Both the position numbers and the translations under genes were made by a program. A DNA stretch of 64,000 bases, taken from contig NC_133531.1 in NCBI RefSeq assembly GCF_048544455.1, positions 68,362,099-68,426,098 on the forward strand, given 5' to 3'. How positions within the stretch are numbered: position 1 is the first letter of the stretch; each line of letters starts with the position of its first letter. Shown here piece by piece: positions 36,518 to 48,113 of the stretch. Below the pieces are notes generated by a model that was given only the letters and a program-made list of their open reading frames with translations, did not search any database and had not been told where the DNA came from. Source of the stretch: Silene latifolia. Lineage: Eukaryota; Streptophyta; Magnoliopsida; Caryophyllales; Caryophyllaceae.

Positions 36518-36893
36518 AACGTAAGTTAGTCAAATCGAGTATTTAACGATACTCAAATTGAGTTACAACTAGAGTTAGTTGTACGAGTGGGTTGGTAATT
36601 TTGTAATCCGGAGAAAGGTACTAAAATTATTAATCGAGAATAGTGGACGTAGGTTTCGACTTGTGAAACTTAACCACTTCAAAAATCACGTGTGTCATTT
36701 CCTTACGTTCTTTTCTTTACGTTTTACACCATGTAGTTAATTAGTTAAAGTTTAATTAATAAATTTTAAGTAATTAATTGTTTAATCACGCTTATATAAG
36801 ATCGAAAAAGTGGGATAAGTTTTTAAATACACAATTCACCTCCCCCCCCCCCCCCTCCCCGCTCTCGAGTATTTCGGATCGATAGACTCTACA

Positions 36894-37239
36894 GGGTTTT
36901 ATTGGTTCTGTAAATTAGGTAAAGGGTAAGAGAAAAGTGACTAAACAAACAATAACAAATGAAATGGAGAGTCTCCATTCACTTTTCTATCCCATAGAAC
37001 CCCAATCGAACTCTCCTAAATATGAGTAACGCTCTATCTTTTTCGACTTAATTTCAGCTCACTTCAACTTATTTCAACTTTATTAATTTCAACAAATTTC
37101 AATTCGGTTCAATCTCATTCAGCTCACTTCAATTCAATTAAACTCCATTCAATCCAAAAGAACACGACCTAAGAATCCTCTCCATTTATTTATGATCATT
37201 TCTTGTCTATTACCTCTAATAGGTTAATATTACATATTA
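36894..37239. other. No gene seen
   Basis: AT-rich sequence with a loose TTCAACT/CTCACTTCAA repetition (about 37055-37160). Positions 37170-37238 share words (CCTCTCCATTTATTT, ATTACCTCTAATAG) with 53229-53285, so an old repeat family is likely. Confidence 0.4.
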
Positions 37240-37510
37240 TTCCATCTGACCCAGACCAAAGGTAATATAGGAGAAAATGGGGTATTTAAGAAAATGTGGA
37301 AAAAGTAAGGGTAAAGAAGGAAAAAATAGGTGTGTCATGTAATTGTGGGTTTAATTGTGAGTTGGTAGGTGAGGTATGTAAGCATTTTGTGTAAATATCA
37401 AATGGGTATTAAGACAACTTTGTAATGTTGTGAGCCAAATAAGGAATGTTACCTTTGATTTGGATCGTCTGTTTATAGTAAGTGTTACCTTTGGTCTGAA
37501 TCGGAGGGAG
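37240..37510. mobile_element. TA-flanked MITE (Stowaway-like)
   Basis: The right terminal repeat reads inward CTCCCTCCGATTCAGACC followed by AAAGGTAAC; the left copy is degenerate (TTCCATCTGACCCAGACC, AAAGGTAAT). TA lies on each side (37238-37239 and 37511-37512). Its inside (AAATATCAAATGGGTA, GTGAGCCAAATAAGGAATG) matches the element at 57745-58018 in reverse orientation. Confidence 0.8.
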
Positions 37511-38190
37511 TATTTCTCTTTCACATCATGCTCTCGTACTTTTGTTTGAGTCCATTCAATCGCTCCAGAAAATAATATGAATCGTTGAAAAGAAATAGAG
37601 AATGAAGGCAATGAAGATTTGGAGAGGATCCAAACTACCAAAATAGAATGCTTAAATCAATGAAGAAATGTGGATGAAAATGTATCATACTCCTACTAAA
37701 TTATGATCCGGCACTAATTGAATGGAGGCTAATCCTCTTTACTCTGAAGGATTTTTTTTTTTTTGAGAGGAGCGTTTATGAGAGATTTAGGCCTCATTTG
37801 GTTATCCACTTATTCTATACAAAACACAGAAAAATACAAATCCCATGAATTGCAAAATTGAAGGTTTTTGGATTACCCCTCATTTTGGCAAAATGTATTT
37901 TTTTTTTTTGGCAGTCGTAAAGAAAGTAGCTTACATAGAGCACATCTGACTCCCTGAGTCAGGTGCAAATCCTACGTTATTATTACAAAAACTTAAACTA
38001 GGGATAGGGGTACTTAAAAACGGGGTTTCTTCAAAGAGCTTTTGGAGTAGCACATTGAGGATGTCATTCCTTTTCTTTACTTCGGTAGTTGAACTTTAGG
38101 AGAGTACCTACAACAAGACACACTCACGTCACGAGAACGTGGGAATTTACCTGGATAAAAATAAACATTACGTCTTGAAGATTCATCTCT
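37511..38190. other. No gene seen
   Basis: T-runs (37751-37762 and 37898-37909), a GGCCTCATTTGGTTATCC word at 37789 that may be a transposon terminus, and ordinary AT-rich sequence. No coding sequence is recognised. Confidence 0.4.
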
Positions 38191-39307
38191 TCAGCTTTGA
38201 GTTCTTGATGATTGTCTTTTAGCACTAAAGGCTTTAGGAATCGTCCTCTTGGTAGAAGTGAATACGAAAGATGGAAGATGATGAGTGGAATCCATTGAAT
38301 CACATAAGGCGTTGTTGTTAACTAACTCACATGAGAAGCTTACAGAAGCATTTTCAATAGGCATATCACAATCAGTAGCCTTGACAATATCAACCGAGGA
38401 TACAGATCTTACATCACTTTTGGTATCGTCTGCCAGGATATCAACCCGTGAACATTTTTTCCTACTTCTTCTCCTTTTTCTTTTCTTCTTATAGGGAGTG
38501 CCAAAGTCTATCTCAGGCTCAATGATATTTCGCTGAAGGATTCGCATTCTCATAGTGGATACAAAGATTTCTGGAAAAAACTCACTTCTTTACATTCAAG
38601 GAGTTTTTTATAAGTACGAGTACCAATATTTAGTACGGAATGACCTCTTCCCCTTTTGCTAAAATGCAGCAGTGTTTTTTTCGTCCCACGAGTATCCTCA
38701 GGCTTTAAGTTCAGATCAAGATTAGGATTAATATTATCAGTAGAATCAATATTAGAACAGCCATCAAAATTACAAGAGATCTCACTTGAAGAGGTTGAAT
38801 CAGATTTAATGCATGATTGTTAATCCAAAACAAGCTTGCTGGTATCAAGCTCCATATCATGTTTCTCAGTAACGAGAGAATGTGTAATACTAGCACCAGA
38901 ATAGCTAAAGTTACCATCTTGAACACTAGTAAATCCAAAACAAGAGTCACTTTTAGAACAGCAACCAGACTCAGTCGAGGTATTCCAAACAAGCCCGTCA
39001 TTTTGAACATGTATTTTACCCTTCCTAGTTTCAACATGCATGGAATGATCATCTATACCCCTCTTACCATTCGAATTAATAGTAAGACAATTCTTAACCA
39101 CACCCAATTCTCTAAGAATGTCCTTATTCTTAGGTTCAAATAATAGAGCCTCTTCAAAATCTGATTGAGCATCTAAAAACTTATTCAACTTCATAAACGC
39201 CAAGCCTCTTCGAAAGAGAACCTTAACATTATGAGGGAAAGACGATAGGATCATAGAACAAAGGTCATTTGCTGTCTCATACTCAATAAGCTTTAAAGCA
39301 CAGGATC
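38191..39307 (-). pseudogene. TPR-protein gene fragment
   Basis: On the minus strand, from about 39307, the translation reads CALKLIEYETANDLC and then HNVKVLFRRGLAFMKLNKF, LDAQSDFEEALLFEP and NKDILRELGVVKNCL. This is a clear tetratricopeptide repeat, with the K-x-L-F-R-R-G-x-A and A-x-x-D-x-x-x-A-L-x-x-x-P pattern. The remainder is serine-rich and low in complexity, ending in a very basic segment (KKKRKRRRSRKKC). Three frames must be followed, with breaks near 38825 and 38570. The upstream side runs straight into stops, so the 5' part is missing. Which TPR family it came from I cannot say (co-chaperone-type TPRs look closest). It is likely a captured or relocated gene fragment. Confidence 0.55.
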
Positions 39308-39645
39308 ACATGATTTTCTAACTCTCCCATAATGGAGGAGTTGGATTAGCTAATCTACCTAGATAATTGCAAATTCCTGTGTTAATTGAACTCCTATAGA
39401 AACAACCAAGCGAATTTGCTAAATTGACATGAATCTCGTGCGGGAAATTAGTTCCATGAATTCGATATTTCTATGGGCTTGTATTCCCACGGACAACCAA
39501 ATGACTCTATAGACAAACGACTCCATTAGTCTCTTCTCTCCATTACCTTTCATTACCTCTCAATGGTCTGGATTTTGTTCCAAAACGATCCAACGACCAA
39601 GTATTTTGATGAGGTGAAGAGACTATAATAATTTTATAATAATAT
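39308..39645. other. No gene seen
   Basis: Contains GACAACCAAATGAC near 39499, an inverse of CATTTGGTT at 37794, possibly the other border of an element that carries the TPR fragment. Confidence 0.35.
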
Positions 39646-39646
39646 A

Positions 39647-39676
39647 CTAGTTTTTATACTCGTGAGAATCACGGGT
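39647..39676 (-). mobile_element. Helitron 3' terminus (minus orientation)
   Basis: Read on the minus strand, a 7-bp-arm hairpin (ACCCGTG-ATTCT-CACGAGT, one G-T pair) is followed by ATAAAAACTAG and a T. This is the hairpin plus CTRR|T end of Helitrons. Its body would extend to higher coordinates; the 5' end was not located. Confidence 0.6.
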
Positions 39677-39904
39677 GCGTTTGAGTCTAACTGTGTAAAC
39701 TCACTACTCATAAACGTAATCGTATTAATCTGGGATAGTCGATATCTTTGTTGCCTTGTGTTAAATATAGAGGAATGTAAAATGTGTAATTACATTTTGA
39801 TGAAAAGTAAAATAACATATTGATATTCAATTTCACATGAATTAAGATATTAAACAGGTATATACATGTAATAACGTATCACTACAACCTCATTACTTAT
39901 TTTA

Positions 39905-39994
39905 CTTCCTCCGTTTTTATATGATTTACCCATTTGTTGAATAATGGGTGGAATATTTTAATAAAATGGGTACATCATATGAAAATGGAGGAAG
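39905..39994. mobile_element. 90-bp palindromic MITE
   Basis: CTTCCTCCGTTTTTATATGA at the left is matched by its inverse at the right, with TA on both sides. Nearly the whole element folds on itself, as in the smallest Stowaway-like MITEs. Confidence 0.8.
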
Positions 39995-40153
39995 TAATTG
40001 TGAGAGTTGTGTGCAAAATAAACCATGTTAAGTGATGAATGTTCAATACGTGTAAAACTTATTTTCATCATAGACCGATGCTTTTCCTATAGTATACTAT
40101 ACAAATATGGTTGTATAGACAAATAAAATTTCACATTTTTCAAACTATCTTAT

Positions 40154-40505
40154 ATAACAATAATCCATCCTATTGGTGGTCTGCAACAATCACTTCATCC
40201 TATCAATAATCCCAATTAAATCCATCCTAAGCACCATACCTTCTAATAACGAACCAGATGATATTTTTTTAAGTTTATATTGCAATATTTGATAGTTTTT
40301 GGACAACCTAGCTGGTATATCTAAAGTTTATGTGTAATATTTTCAAGTTATGAATCTAGAACTTGGTTTATTTGATACACATAAACACCACAAAATATCA
40401 GTTGGTTCGTTATTAGAAGGTATGATATTTAGGTTGGATTTAATTGGGATTATTGATAGGATGGAGTGATTATTGCAGACCACCAATAGGATGGATTATT
40501 GTTAT
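40154..40505. mobile_element. 352-bp foldback element with ~110-bp inverted repeats
   Basis: ATAACAATAATCCATCCTAT through TTCTAATAACGAACCA at the left is inverted at the right with few mismatches. The loop is about 120 bp. I could not define a target duplication, so its superfamily is open. Confidence 0.8.
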
Positions 40506-42203
40506 GAAATAACCCATGTATTTATATAGTACACTTTTCATTTGCATACATTAGTTTAAAAAGAAAATAACCATTATTTTTCAATTTTATTCAATGTTAT
40601 TGATGATGTGAGTATGTTGAAAGACCGTCTCTCCCAAGTTTTAGTAAAATGAAAATTAGGATTATTATAGCATTTATATAAGAGATTTTTTGTAATTAGT
40701 TATCGCATTATTTTCAACAATTTTTTCGAGGGAAGAAGAAAAATTTTGTGAATAAAGAGAAGATAAAAAAATTATGGTAACATAAATACAAAGCATAATA
40801 ATGTTAAAGGAAAACAAAAAGGTCATCCCATTAAATTAAAGAAATAAAGGTAAAATAAATAGGGTAGATTGATACCCAAATTTATGAGCGAAAAATAAAA
40901 AGTTTGTATTAACTTAGTTTTTTTTTTTGTGTTTGTTACTAAAATTTTGAAATTTTTTGTACTTATTTGTATAAAATTTAAATAAATAAATGCGTAATTT
41001 TTAAGTAGTATGATTTTGGAAAATAAAAAGGTTTTATTAATTAAGGATTTTTTTTTGTGTTTATACCTAATATTTTTGAAATTGTTCGTACTTATTTATA
41101 TAAATTTTAAATAAATAAATGAATGTGTAAGTGATACATTTTTGAAAAATTAAGTTTAACAATTATCAAAGGAAAAATATATAACGTTTTCAATCAAAAT
41201 TTCATCATATGAAATCAGTTAGCAATCAAATTACGAAAAATCTAAATCGATTCATTAACACGCTTATTTATGAAAATTTCAATAAAAATGACAATTTTAA
41301 TAATAAAATATGAAACTTAGATGTGATTTTTACCGTTTATACAACGCTCTTTGAATTTTTTTAACTCATGAAATATTTAATGTACACAATTAATTTAATA
41401 TAGAAATAATAACATTTTTGTAAGGAATGTAATTAGTTAATTTATTTATAATGTGAAATGGTTAGTTCAGTAATTTTTACACGGTTATAAGATAACATCA
41501 TAACATGCTAGGAAAAAATCTTTATTATAGATTCATATAATTGACAGTACAATATGTTTTTGATTCGCTTATTAGAAAGTATGATCAAATAGTTGTTTTT
41601 ATTTGTCCTTTATTTTATTATTTATTTGTGTATTAAGGGTTTCTTTCGTTCGCGGTGGTTGTGCAAAACGCAGCATAAAAAAGACAATGTCGCTAGGAGG
41701 TGCATGACGGATTGGTGGTAGGGTATACGTTTTTTTTTTTAAAAAAAATACTTTATGTAATGCTCGATGTGTTTTATTTTTTATATTTTTTTCCATTTAC
41801 TTTTTTACCGCAATAAATTTTTTTTTTTGTTGATTTCTTTTTATTACTTTTGTTTTTTTCTCACTTGTCGATTGTCGTACCAAGCGATTGTTTTTGCTTT
41901 AATTTGTTTTTTGTCATCGCAGTACATTTTATTTATATTATTGAATAACATGACTTTAGAAAAGTTTACATGAAAGACTCTATATTATCCATGTAGTATA
42001 ATAATACAATATACAATATTAATTTTGCTACGCTATTCAAATATTTAAAGATATATGAAAAAATATGTTAAAGACCTCGTTATTCAAACTTTTTTTTATG
42101 TATCCAACTAATTTTAATTGAAGGGTATATAGTGGTGTAATGTGATTTTTATTTGTCGTATTATTTATTCTAACAATAAAACTACAAATTTTAAAATCTA
42201 GTA
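40506..42203. other. No gene seen; AT-rich
   Basis: Homopolymer-rich sequence with a diverged ~115-bp duplication (about 40960-41040 and 41070-41150). It may belong to a Helitron body given the two 3' ends nearby, but nothing proves it. Confidence 0.35.
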
Positions 42204-42400
42204 CTCCCTTCTATTCACCATTTTCTTCCATATTTTCTTTTACGGATTATTCACGTTTTCTTCCTTATTTTCTTTTTTAGGTTGATTTGTGTGGTCCAAA
42301 TTCAATAGCATGTGGGGTAGTGTATTTTATGTGGTCCAAATTCAATTTCTTATTTCTGGTGCAAGAAGGAAAGAGGAAGAAAATGGTGAATAAGAGGGAG
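42204..42400. mobile_element. 197-bp TA-flanked MITE
   Basis: CTCCCTTCTATTCACCATTT at the left is inverted at the right (AAATGGTGAATAAGAGGGAG), with TA at 42202-42203 and 42401-42402. Inside, TGTGGTCCAAATTCAAT occurs twice. Confidence 0.85.
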
Positions 42401-42452
42401 TATTTGATTTGATACTTAGATATTGTTTTGTTTATAGTTTACCTTTTTTTTT

Positions 42453-43631
42453 GGGTTAATTTACGTGAATAATCCAACCTATGACTCATCTTCTCAAAGT
42501 AATCCCAATTACATTTAATCTCATAATAATCCCAACTTTTAATACTATTTTCTCAAAATACACTCATTGAATTTTCACCTGTTATATTGGGTAAAAATTG
42601 ACTGGTTCTTTCTCTCTCCTTTTTTTTTCATCCCCTTACCATATCCCCCTTCTACCCCTATTAAAACACCTCCCTCCAGGCCTCCATTAGCACCACCTCA
42701 CACCATCTTCAACCTCGATGCCTTCTCCGGCCGCCGTGAATCCCTCCTCTACCTCCGTGCTACGCGCTATATTCGTCTCGTCTTCCCGTTATCACACACA
42801 TTCCAAATCTCACCTGAAAATTGTAAAAAAAAATCCCCAATTTCTCCAAAACCCTAAATCTCAAAAATTGATGGATAAGCCAGCTGACGAACCAATTAAT
42901 CAAGCAACAATCAACAACAACAACAACGTCAATTTTGGATATCCGGATCAAAAAGTACCCATGGCAAACGATTCATTCAATCGACGCTTTTCCTGCTAAA
43001 GCCTCACAGCAACAAATCCGATAATTGTTAAAAACGAGGTGAAAAAGGCCGAGGAAATTAGGGTGGTTGATAATGTTGTTGGTGTTGATGATGATGATGA
43101 TGTATTGATGTTGTGGAAGTCATGGAAGAAAAAAAGGGAGGGAGACCTAAGCTTAGTTCTACACTTTGCTAAATTGTTTTGGCCCTTTTACAAAAACGAA
43201 GATCAGATGGTATTTTGTTAAGGTTTGAATTGAATTAGTGTTAATTGAGCTGGATTTTGTTTCATCATTGTATTGGCTTGATGAGAATCGGAGACATTTT
43301 GACGTGATTGATAACGGTGAATTGCATTCTTTACGTGTTTATGACGAAAAGAGGCATATGAATGTGTTGAGAGGGACACGATTTACAATGATAGGATATT
43401 GTTCATGATGGTTGGAAAAGTATGAGGTTTACCAGGATCATTTTAGTATTACTGTTTTTGGGGGGAAGAGCATAGAGTAAAAGTTAGGGATGACCTATTA
43501 ATCAGGTTGCAAGTTACTAAATCTATTTTGAGAATAAGATACCCAAAGTTGGGATTAATATGGGATTAAATGTAATTGAGATTATTTTGAGAAGATGGGT
43601 CATAGTTTGGATTATTCACGTAAAATAACCC
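42453..43631. mobile_element. 1.2-kb element with ~105-bp terminal inverted repeats and foreign-looking interior
   Basis: The left arm GGGTTAATTTACGTGAATAA... (42453-42560) is inverted at 43520-43631 with about 10 mismatches. T-runs of 9 and 8 lie directly outside, compatible with a 9-bp Mutator-type duplication. The middle contains gene-like sequence: a CT-rich leader, then a frame with ATG at 42869 (MDKPADEPINQATINNNN), a GAT repeat coding Asp (about 43090), and another stretch reading FDVIDNGELHSLRVYDEKR (about 43295). Frames are interrupted. This looks like a Pack-MULE-style element with captured host exons, which I cannot assign to a known gene. Confidence 0.65.
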
Positions 43632-44589
43632 TTTTTTTTGGTACAATTAGTTTAGTTTACTCTAAAAGGCCAAATTTTAATGTTTGTTGTGCTCTAATCT
43701 TATCTTTATTAATTCAGAAGACAATACTGATTCCAGGATGCGCCACATCATTAATACAACTTTTTTTTTTAATTTTTTTTTTTGGAAATTCAGGTTATGG
43801 TGGGACCCGTTAGTGTGCAAAGTATTTATTTCTTCAGAATCAGTCAATACAAACATGCGACAAATTCCGTCTTAGAACAAATACTATGAAATAATTTTAT
43901 ACATTCCGAATGGCATATAAGCGGAATGAATTACAAATCGGAATAAATGAAACTAATTACAAATTATTGATTTACATAATTTAAAAAAAATAACAATAAA
44001 ATTACATAATTACGAGAAGGAATTATATTTAATTACGGGATTGAATTACATATAATGCGAATAAATTACATGCATAATTTTTTAAAATTAGATAGTATGA
44101 TATATTTTTAAAAAAAATCATGACGGAGTATTTACTTATAGTAAAAAAACTCGGCAACTTAACTACCAGCCGCGCACACCGAAAATGATAGGTGACAATG
44201 ATACGCTACCGAGTAAATTTACTGTTCAACAAGCGTTTCAAGCAAAATTTATTTTTTTATCTCTAAAAAAACAAATAAATGTTGACATTTGTTGAAATAT
44301 TTAAATTTACAAATTTTTAAAAATTATCACACAAATGATTAAAAATTGTTTTAATAAATATTTTTCTAAAATATAACACGATAATTAAACAATTGTAAAA
44401 ATTTAACATATATTTTTTTAAAAAAAAATCCGAGGATTTATTTACTTGGAGCAAAAATTATGGCAAATTTACTATCAGTCGCGCACTAAACTCGTCCACA
44501 ACTTAAAACCGTGTACGAATCCTATTAAGACATTAGTAAATGTCACTTATCTGGATCTGTTTGCACAATTGTGAAATCCGGAATATCTC
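43632..44589. other. No gene seen; AT-rich
   Basis: Contains two related stretches ~310 bp apart (about 44125-44175 and 44430-44485). Both have GGAGTATTTACTT/GGATTTATTTACTT, then CTACCAGCCGCGCAC / CTATCAGTCGCGCAC. They could be the ends of a small unknown repeat. Confidence 0.35.
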
Positions 44590-44955
44590 TAGCAAAGGGC
44601 AATCCTCGCCCATACTCACGAGATTGTTGAATCAGTAAATGAATATGTTTTGTCGCTTATTAAAAAGGATGAGAGAAATTATTTAAGCTCCGATGAGGTG
44701 TGTAGTGATGATGAGAGGTACGTGTGACGGTGACATTCACTCGCTAAATTCATCAACAAGTATAAAATGTGTCGGACTCGAATCACCAATTGAGGTTGAA
44801 GGTCGGTGCTATGGTGATGCTTCTGCGAAACATTGATCAATCACGTGGGTTGTGTAATGGTACGAGACTAATTGTGACTGATCTGGGGGCACACGTGATA
44901 AGACGTACTCTCTTAGGTAATAGAGTGCATATTGCTCGACTACGACTACTAATGT
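44590..44955 (+). pseudogene. Helitron helicase (PIF1-like) C-terminal remnant
   Basis: The translation reads LEIVESVNEYVLSLIKK then YLSSDEVCSDD, and from 44769 SDSNHQLRLKVGAMVMLLRN then GLCNGTRLIVTDLG. This is the conserved C-terminal part of Helitron Rep/Hel helicases (motifs around LKVGA-x-x-MLLRN and G-L-C-N-G-T-R-L). Between the two blocks the frame is short of about 15 residues. Only about 120 residues of a protein normally over 1000 residues long remain. It lies in the plus orientation, 340 bp before a Helitron 3' end. Confidence 0.8.
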
Positions 44956-45295
44956 AGTCTATCATGAAATTTGTGATTCAGATATGCGTACTTCTACCAC
45001 GACTACTAATGTAGTCTATCATGAAATTTTTCAATTTTTAGAATAATTTGCATATGTTAAAGTTGATTATTAAATTATATTTCTTTTATCGGGATGTAAA
45101 GTTTTTTATGTAGGCAAATTTTATTTACAATAGTAGATTACGTTATTTTCTCTTAAACCATTGCATGTGAACACGTATTTGTAACAAGTTTAAACATTAA
45201 TTATGTAGATCGCTGATTTAGACCAACTAGATAAGTAGAATATAAATGCAAGAAAAAAAATACATCCAAAAATATTAATACTGACCCAAATACAT

Positions 45296-45327
45296 ACCCG
45301 TGCAATTTTGCACGGGTTTAAAACTAG
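45296..45327 (+). mobile_element. Helitron 3' terminus (plus orientation)
   Basis: ACCCGTGCAA-TT-TTGCACGGGT is a perfect hairpin. It is followed by TTAAAACTAG and T, the CTAG|T end of Helitrons. With the helicase remnant upstream it marks the end of one degraded Helitron. A 30-bp duplication (CTACTAATGTAGTCTATCATG at about 44945 and 45003) lies between. Confidence 0.8.
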
Positions 45328-45442
45328 TGTGTGTTTAATGCAATAGGTTTATTTAATTTTTTTTCTCTTTTCTTTTGTTAAAATATAGATGATGATGATG
45401 TGGCTTGATAAAATGAACTTAAATATGGGATGGTGAAATATG

Positions 45443-45860
45443 GAGTCCGTTTTTGAAATAATGCTCAAAAATAAAAGAATTGTCGTTTTGGGTCGGTTTT
45501 GAAAACAATTATCGAAATGGTGTCCACGTAGGCTCGTTTTTGACGAGCCTGTATGAGGCTTAAACACGCCATACGTATTGGCGTGTTTACTTGAATGAAC
45601 ACGCCATACGTAATGGCGTGTTTAGGCAGTCCAGAATTCTAACCCAAAGTCAGTAGCAACATAAGGAAAGACACAGAACACGCCATTACGTATGGCGTGT
45701 CTTAAGAGGTAAACACGCCATTACATATGGCGTGTTTTACCAGCCCAATTTTCCAACCCCTTTCCAGTGACTGATCAAATTGCCAAAAACTAAACACGCC
45801 ATACGTAATGGCGTGTCTTCCTCTTGAAACACGCCATACGCTATGGCGTGTTTAGCCAGT
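45443..45860. repeat. Left terminal inverted repeat of MULE with six palindromes
   Basis: The outer block (45443-45558) is followed by palindromes starting near 45561, 45598, 45677, 45711, 45791 and 45826. Each is about 26 bp with half-site AACACGCCATACG. They form three pairs, about 35 bp between members and about 115 bp between pairs. Confidence 0.93.
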
Positions 45861-46125
45861 TGTATTTTTTTTTTTTTCATTGCTGCACAAATTCCCTTCG
45901 TTCCGTATCTTTCCTTTGCCAAAACAGAAAACCAAACTCAACAATGCTCAAGAATGCAAAGGACAACACAAACCATTGCCTATTATAAATAAAAACCGAG
46001 TTTACACAACACATATGTTTCGCACAAGGGGATTAAAATCTAAGTTTTACAACTAAAATGTCAAAGAAATTAACCATCTAAAATGTCAAACAAACCATTA
46101 ATCTTCTAACTATTACATCAAGTCC

Positions 46126-48047
46126 TCAAGTCTTCTTCTTGCTTTTTCCTCGAAGCCGATTCCAAAACCCTTTCTTAGGCGCCGGGGTACCTTCTTCATT
46201 GACGGCTTCTTCATTGACGGGTGACATTGAAGACATGGAAGGCATTGAAGACATGGCCGGCATTGAAGACATGGAAGGCATGGAAGACATAGAGTGTCTA
46301 GCCGGCATGGATGACTTAGAGCGTCTACCCCTCCTTGTGTATTGAACCAATGGTGTATCGTCATCCACATTCATTGAGTGTAGGGACTCTTGAACCATTG
46401 GTGAACTTTCTTGCCTTGGTTCTACGGTTGGTTGAAGGAGATGGGAATAGCCTACATGTTCAAGCGATTGAGAGGAGTAGTCCCGTAGGTGTGAAACCAT
46501 TGTCCGGAAATGTGGAGGCACCTCAAGAGGCATTTGTCGAAGCTCCGTATCACATGTATTATGGACATTGACGAAACCTTGCGCCTAAAACAAAATAAGT
46601 AGTATAAGCTAATCACATTTTATGATATATTGGTTAAGAATTTTAAGACAAGTATATTAAAGTGTACTTACAAGATATTCTGTGGCTCCAAAGGGTGCTT
46701 GATAAGTAGCTTGTGGGGGAAAAGGGTTCAAGCGAACAATAGTGCGATCCCGGTACCAAACCATGTAGGGGTCGAAGTAGTTCATTTCAATATCATCCTC
46801 TTCACCACGAAACCGAAAATCACCCCTCCTAACCCAATTTGCTATGTAGGGTTGATGTTTTTCAATCCAATTCCGTGAAGAGGCACCCCTTTTGTCTACT
46901 TTGTGCAATTTTGGTTCGGTATCAGAGTTTAACGGGATAATTTGTTTCCACCCAAATTGACGAGCTACCCTATTTGGAAAATGCCACTCAACAATGTCGA
47001 AACAAATCATAGGGGCCATCCTTTGTCCAATCGTCTGAGTCATCATAACAAAACGGGGCAAAAAAGACAAAACCTGTCGGGTGTAAGGTTGCCATGTAAA
47101 CTGATCATGTCGCATTGAATCAAAAGCATCCCTATACCCAATTAGTGTGGTCACCCCTTCCGGCCTCTTACGAATCACACTTGCCCACCTACGACCCAAT
47201 GAGTCAATCCTGATTTGATGTTGTGAACCTAATGGGTTTGGTCCATGATGGGTAGCATTAACGGGTCTCGTGAGTGTAGGTCGACCAATACTAATCCTCT
47301 CCCATGCCCACAATTGCAATAGAACAAGGGGACCTCCAATGTCTTTGGACTTTACGTTGCTTGCTCTACATAAATTGCGATACAAAGTAGCAAGTACGGC
47401 ACTTCCCCAAGAGTAGTTATCTAAGTTACTCAAATCCCTCAACAAAGGCAAATAAATAACTTGTATGTCATTACCACTCTTATCCGGAAACATGATAGTT
47501 GCCATTAAGATAAGCAAATATGCCCTCACATATTGATGTAGAACATCTTCATTTGCATCTTAGGAAGACCACTAAATTGTTCTAACAACCAACCAATCCT
47601 CAAAGAAGCCCCCTTAAGGTCTGCACTACCCGGTGTTTTGCCTAAGAGTTCGATTATTAACAAGGGCCAATTATAAGCGGTTGGTCCACTAATAATATCC
47701 CCTCTAATCCGTAGCCCTAACAACACTTGAACATCTTGCAAGGTCACAGTAGCCTCGCCAATAGTCAAGTGAAATGAATGGGTTTCCGGCCTCCATCGCT
47801 CAACCAAAGCACTTATTAATTCCACATTAAACTTCAAACCCACTAACCTATGAATAAAAAAAAACTGAGTGTCCCTAATGAAATCAACTACTTGATCACT
47901 TACCAAAAACCCCTTGTGCGAAACTAAGTGTGACCTACATCGAAGGGAACCAACGTCCCGCCCTTCCAATATTGCCTTGCTCCGGTGTACCTCTTGTTGT
48001 GTGAGAAGTTCCGGGTTCACCGGGCCTTGTTGTTGATGTTGTTCCAT
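46126..48047 (-). CDS. Plant mobile domain (PMD) protein carried by MULE; one frameshift
   Basis: Exon 1 runs from ATG 48047 to 46672 and exon 2 from 46584 to 46126. A phase-0 intron (46671-46585, GTAAGT...TTTTAG) joins them in frame, giving about 611 residues. The N-terminal 450 residues match the aminotransferase-like plant mobile domain, e.g. FHLTIGEATVTLQDVQVLLG, then YSWGSAVLATLYRNLCRA, GGPLVLLQLWAWERI and a late YMVWYRDRT. One base is missing near 47558, between LPK and DANED, so the frame breaks there. The C-terminus has an M-S-S-M-P repeat and a basic KKGFWNRLRGKSKKK tail, probably nuclear-targeting. PMD proteins occur in plant transposons and in the host silencing/meristem proteins MAIN and MAIL. 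What this copy does is inference: a role in silencing escape or DNA binding is possible. It starts 66 nt after the transposase stop on the same strand. Confidence 0.85.
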
Positions 48048-48113
48048 TATTCCTACACATTTAAAAAAAGATTATTAGATTAGCATGAAAATAAATTATG
48101 GTAATAAAAAAAA

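Larger units (their letters stand above)
21345..36893 (+). mobile_element. 5'-truncated SIRE-type copia element with nested insertions
   Basis: The element keeps part of pol (21345-22881), a long 3' non-coding/env-position region (22882-23640 and 26092-26640), a polypurine tract and one LTR (26641-28172 plus 36523-36893). Its 5' LTR, gag and most of integrase are missing. A reverse-strand Ogre/Tat fragment is inserted between ~23640 and 26091, and the Tekay element 28173-36517 lies inside the LTR. The polypurine tract AAAAAGGGGGAATT next to TGTTGGACC is typical of SIRE elements. Confidence 0.75.
26641..36893 (+). repeat. SIRE 3' LTR, split by the Tekay element
   Basis: The LTR starts TGTTGGACCATAT at 26641. 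It is interrupted at 28172/36523 and ends with a C-run (36842-36860) and GACTCTACA at 36893, giving about 1.9 kb without the insertion. A TATAAATA box lies at 27948-27955. It contains two exact or diverged tandem repeats (27267-27360 and 27510-27880). The right end is inferred from the CA dinucleotide and the pyrimidine run common near SIRE LTR ends. Confidence 0.6.

Noticed and set aside
46139..46571. Plus-strand frames with an M/E/D/I-rich repeat
   Set aside because: They are antisense shadows of the M-S-S-M-P repeat in PMD exon 2.
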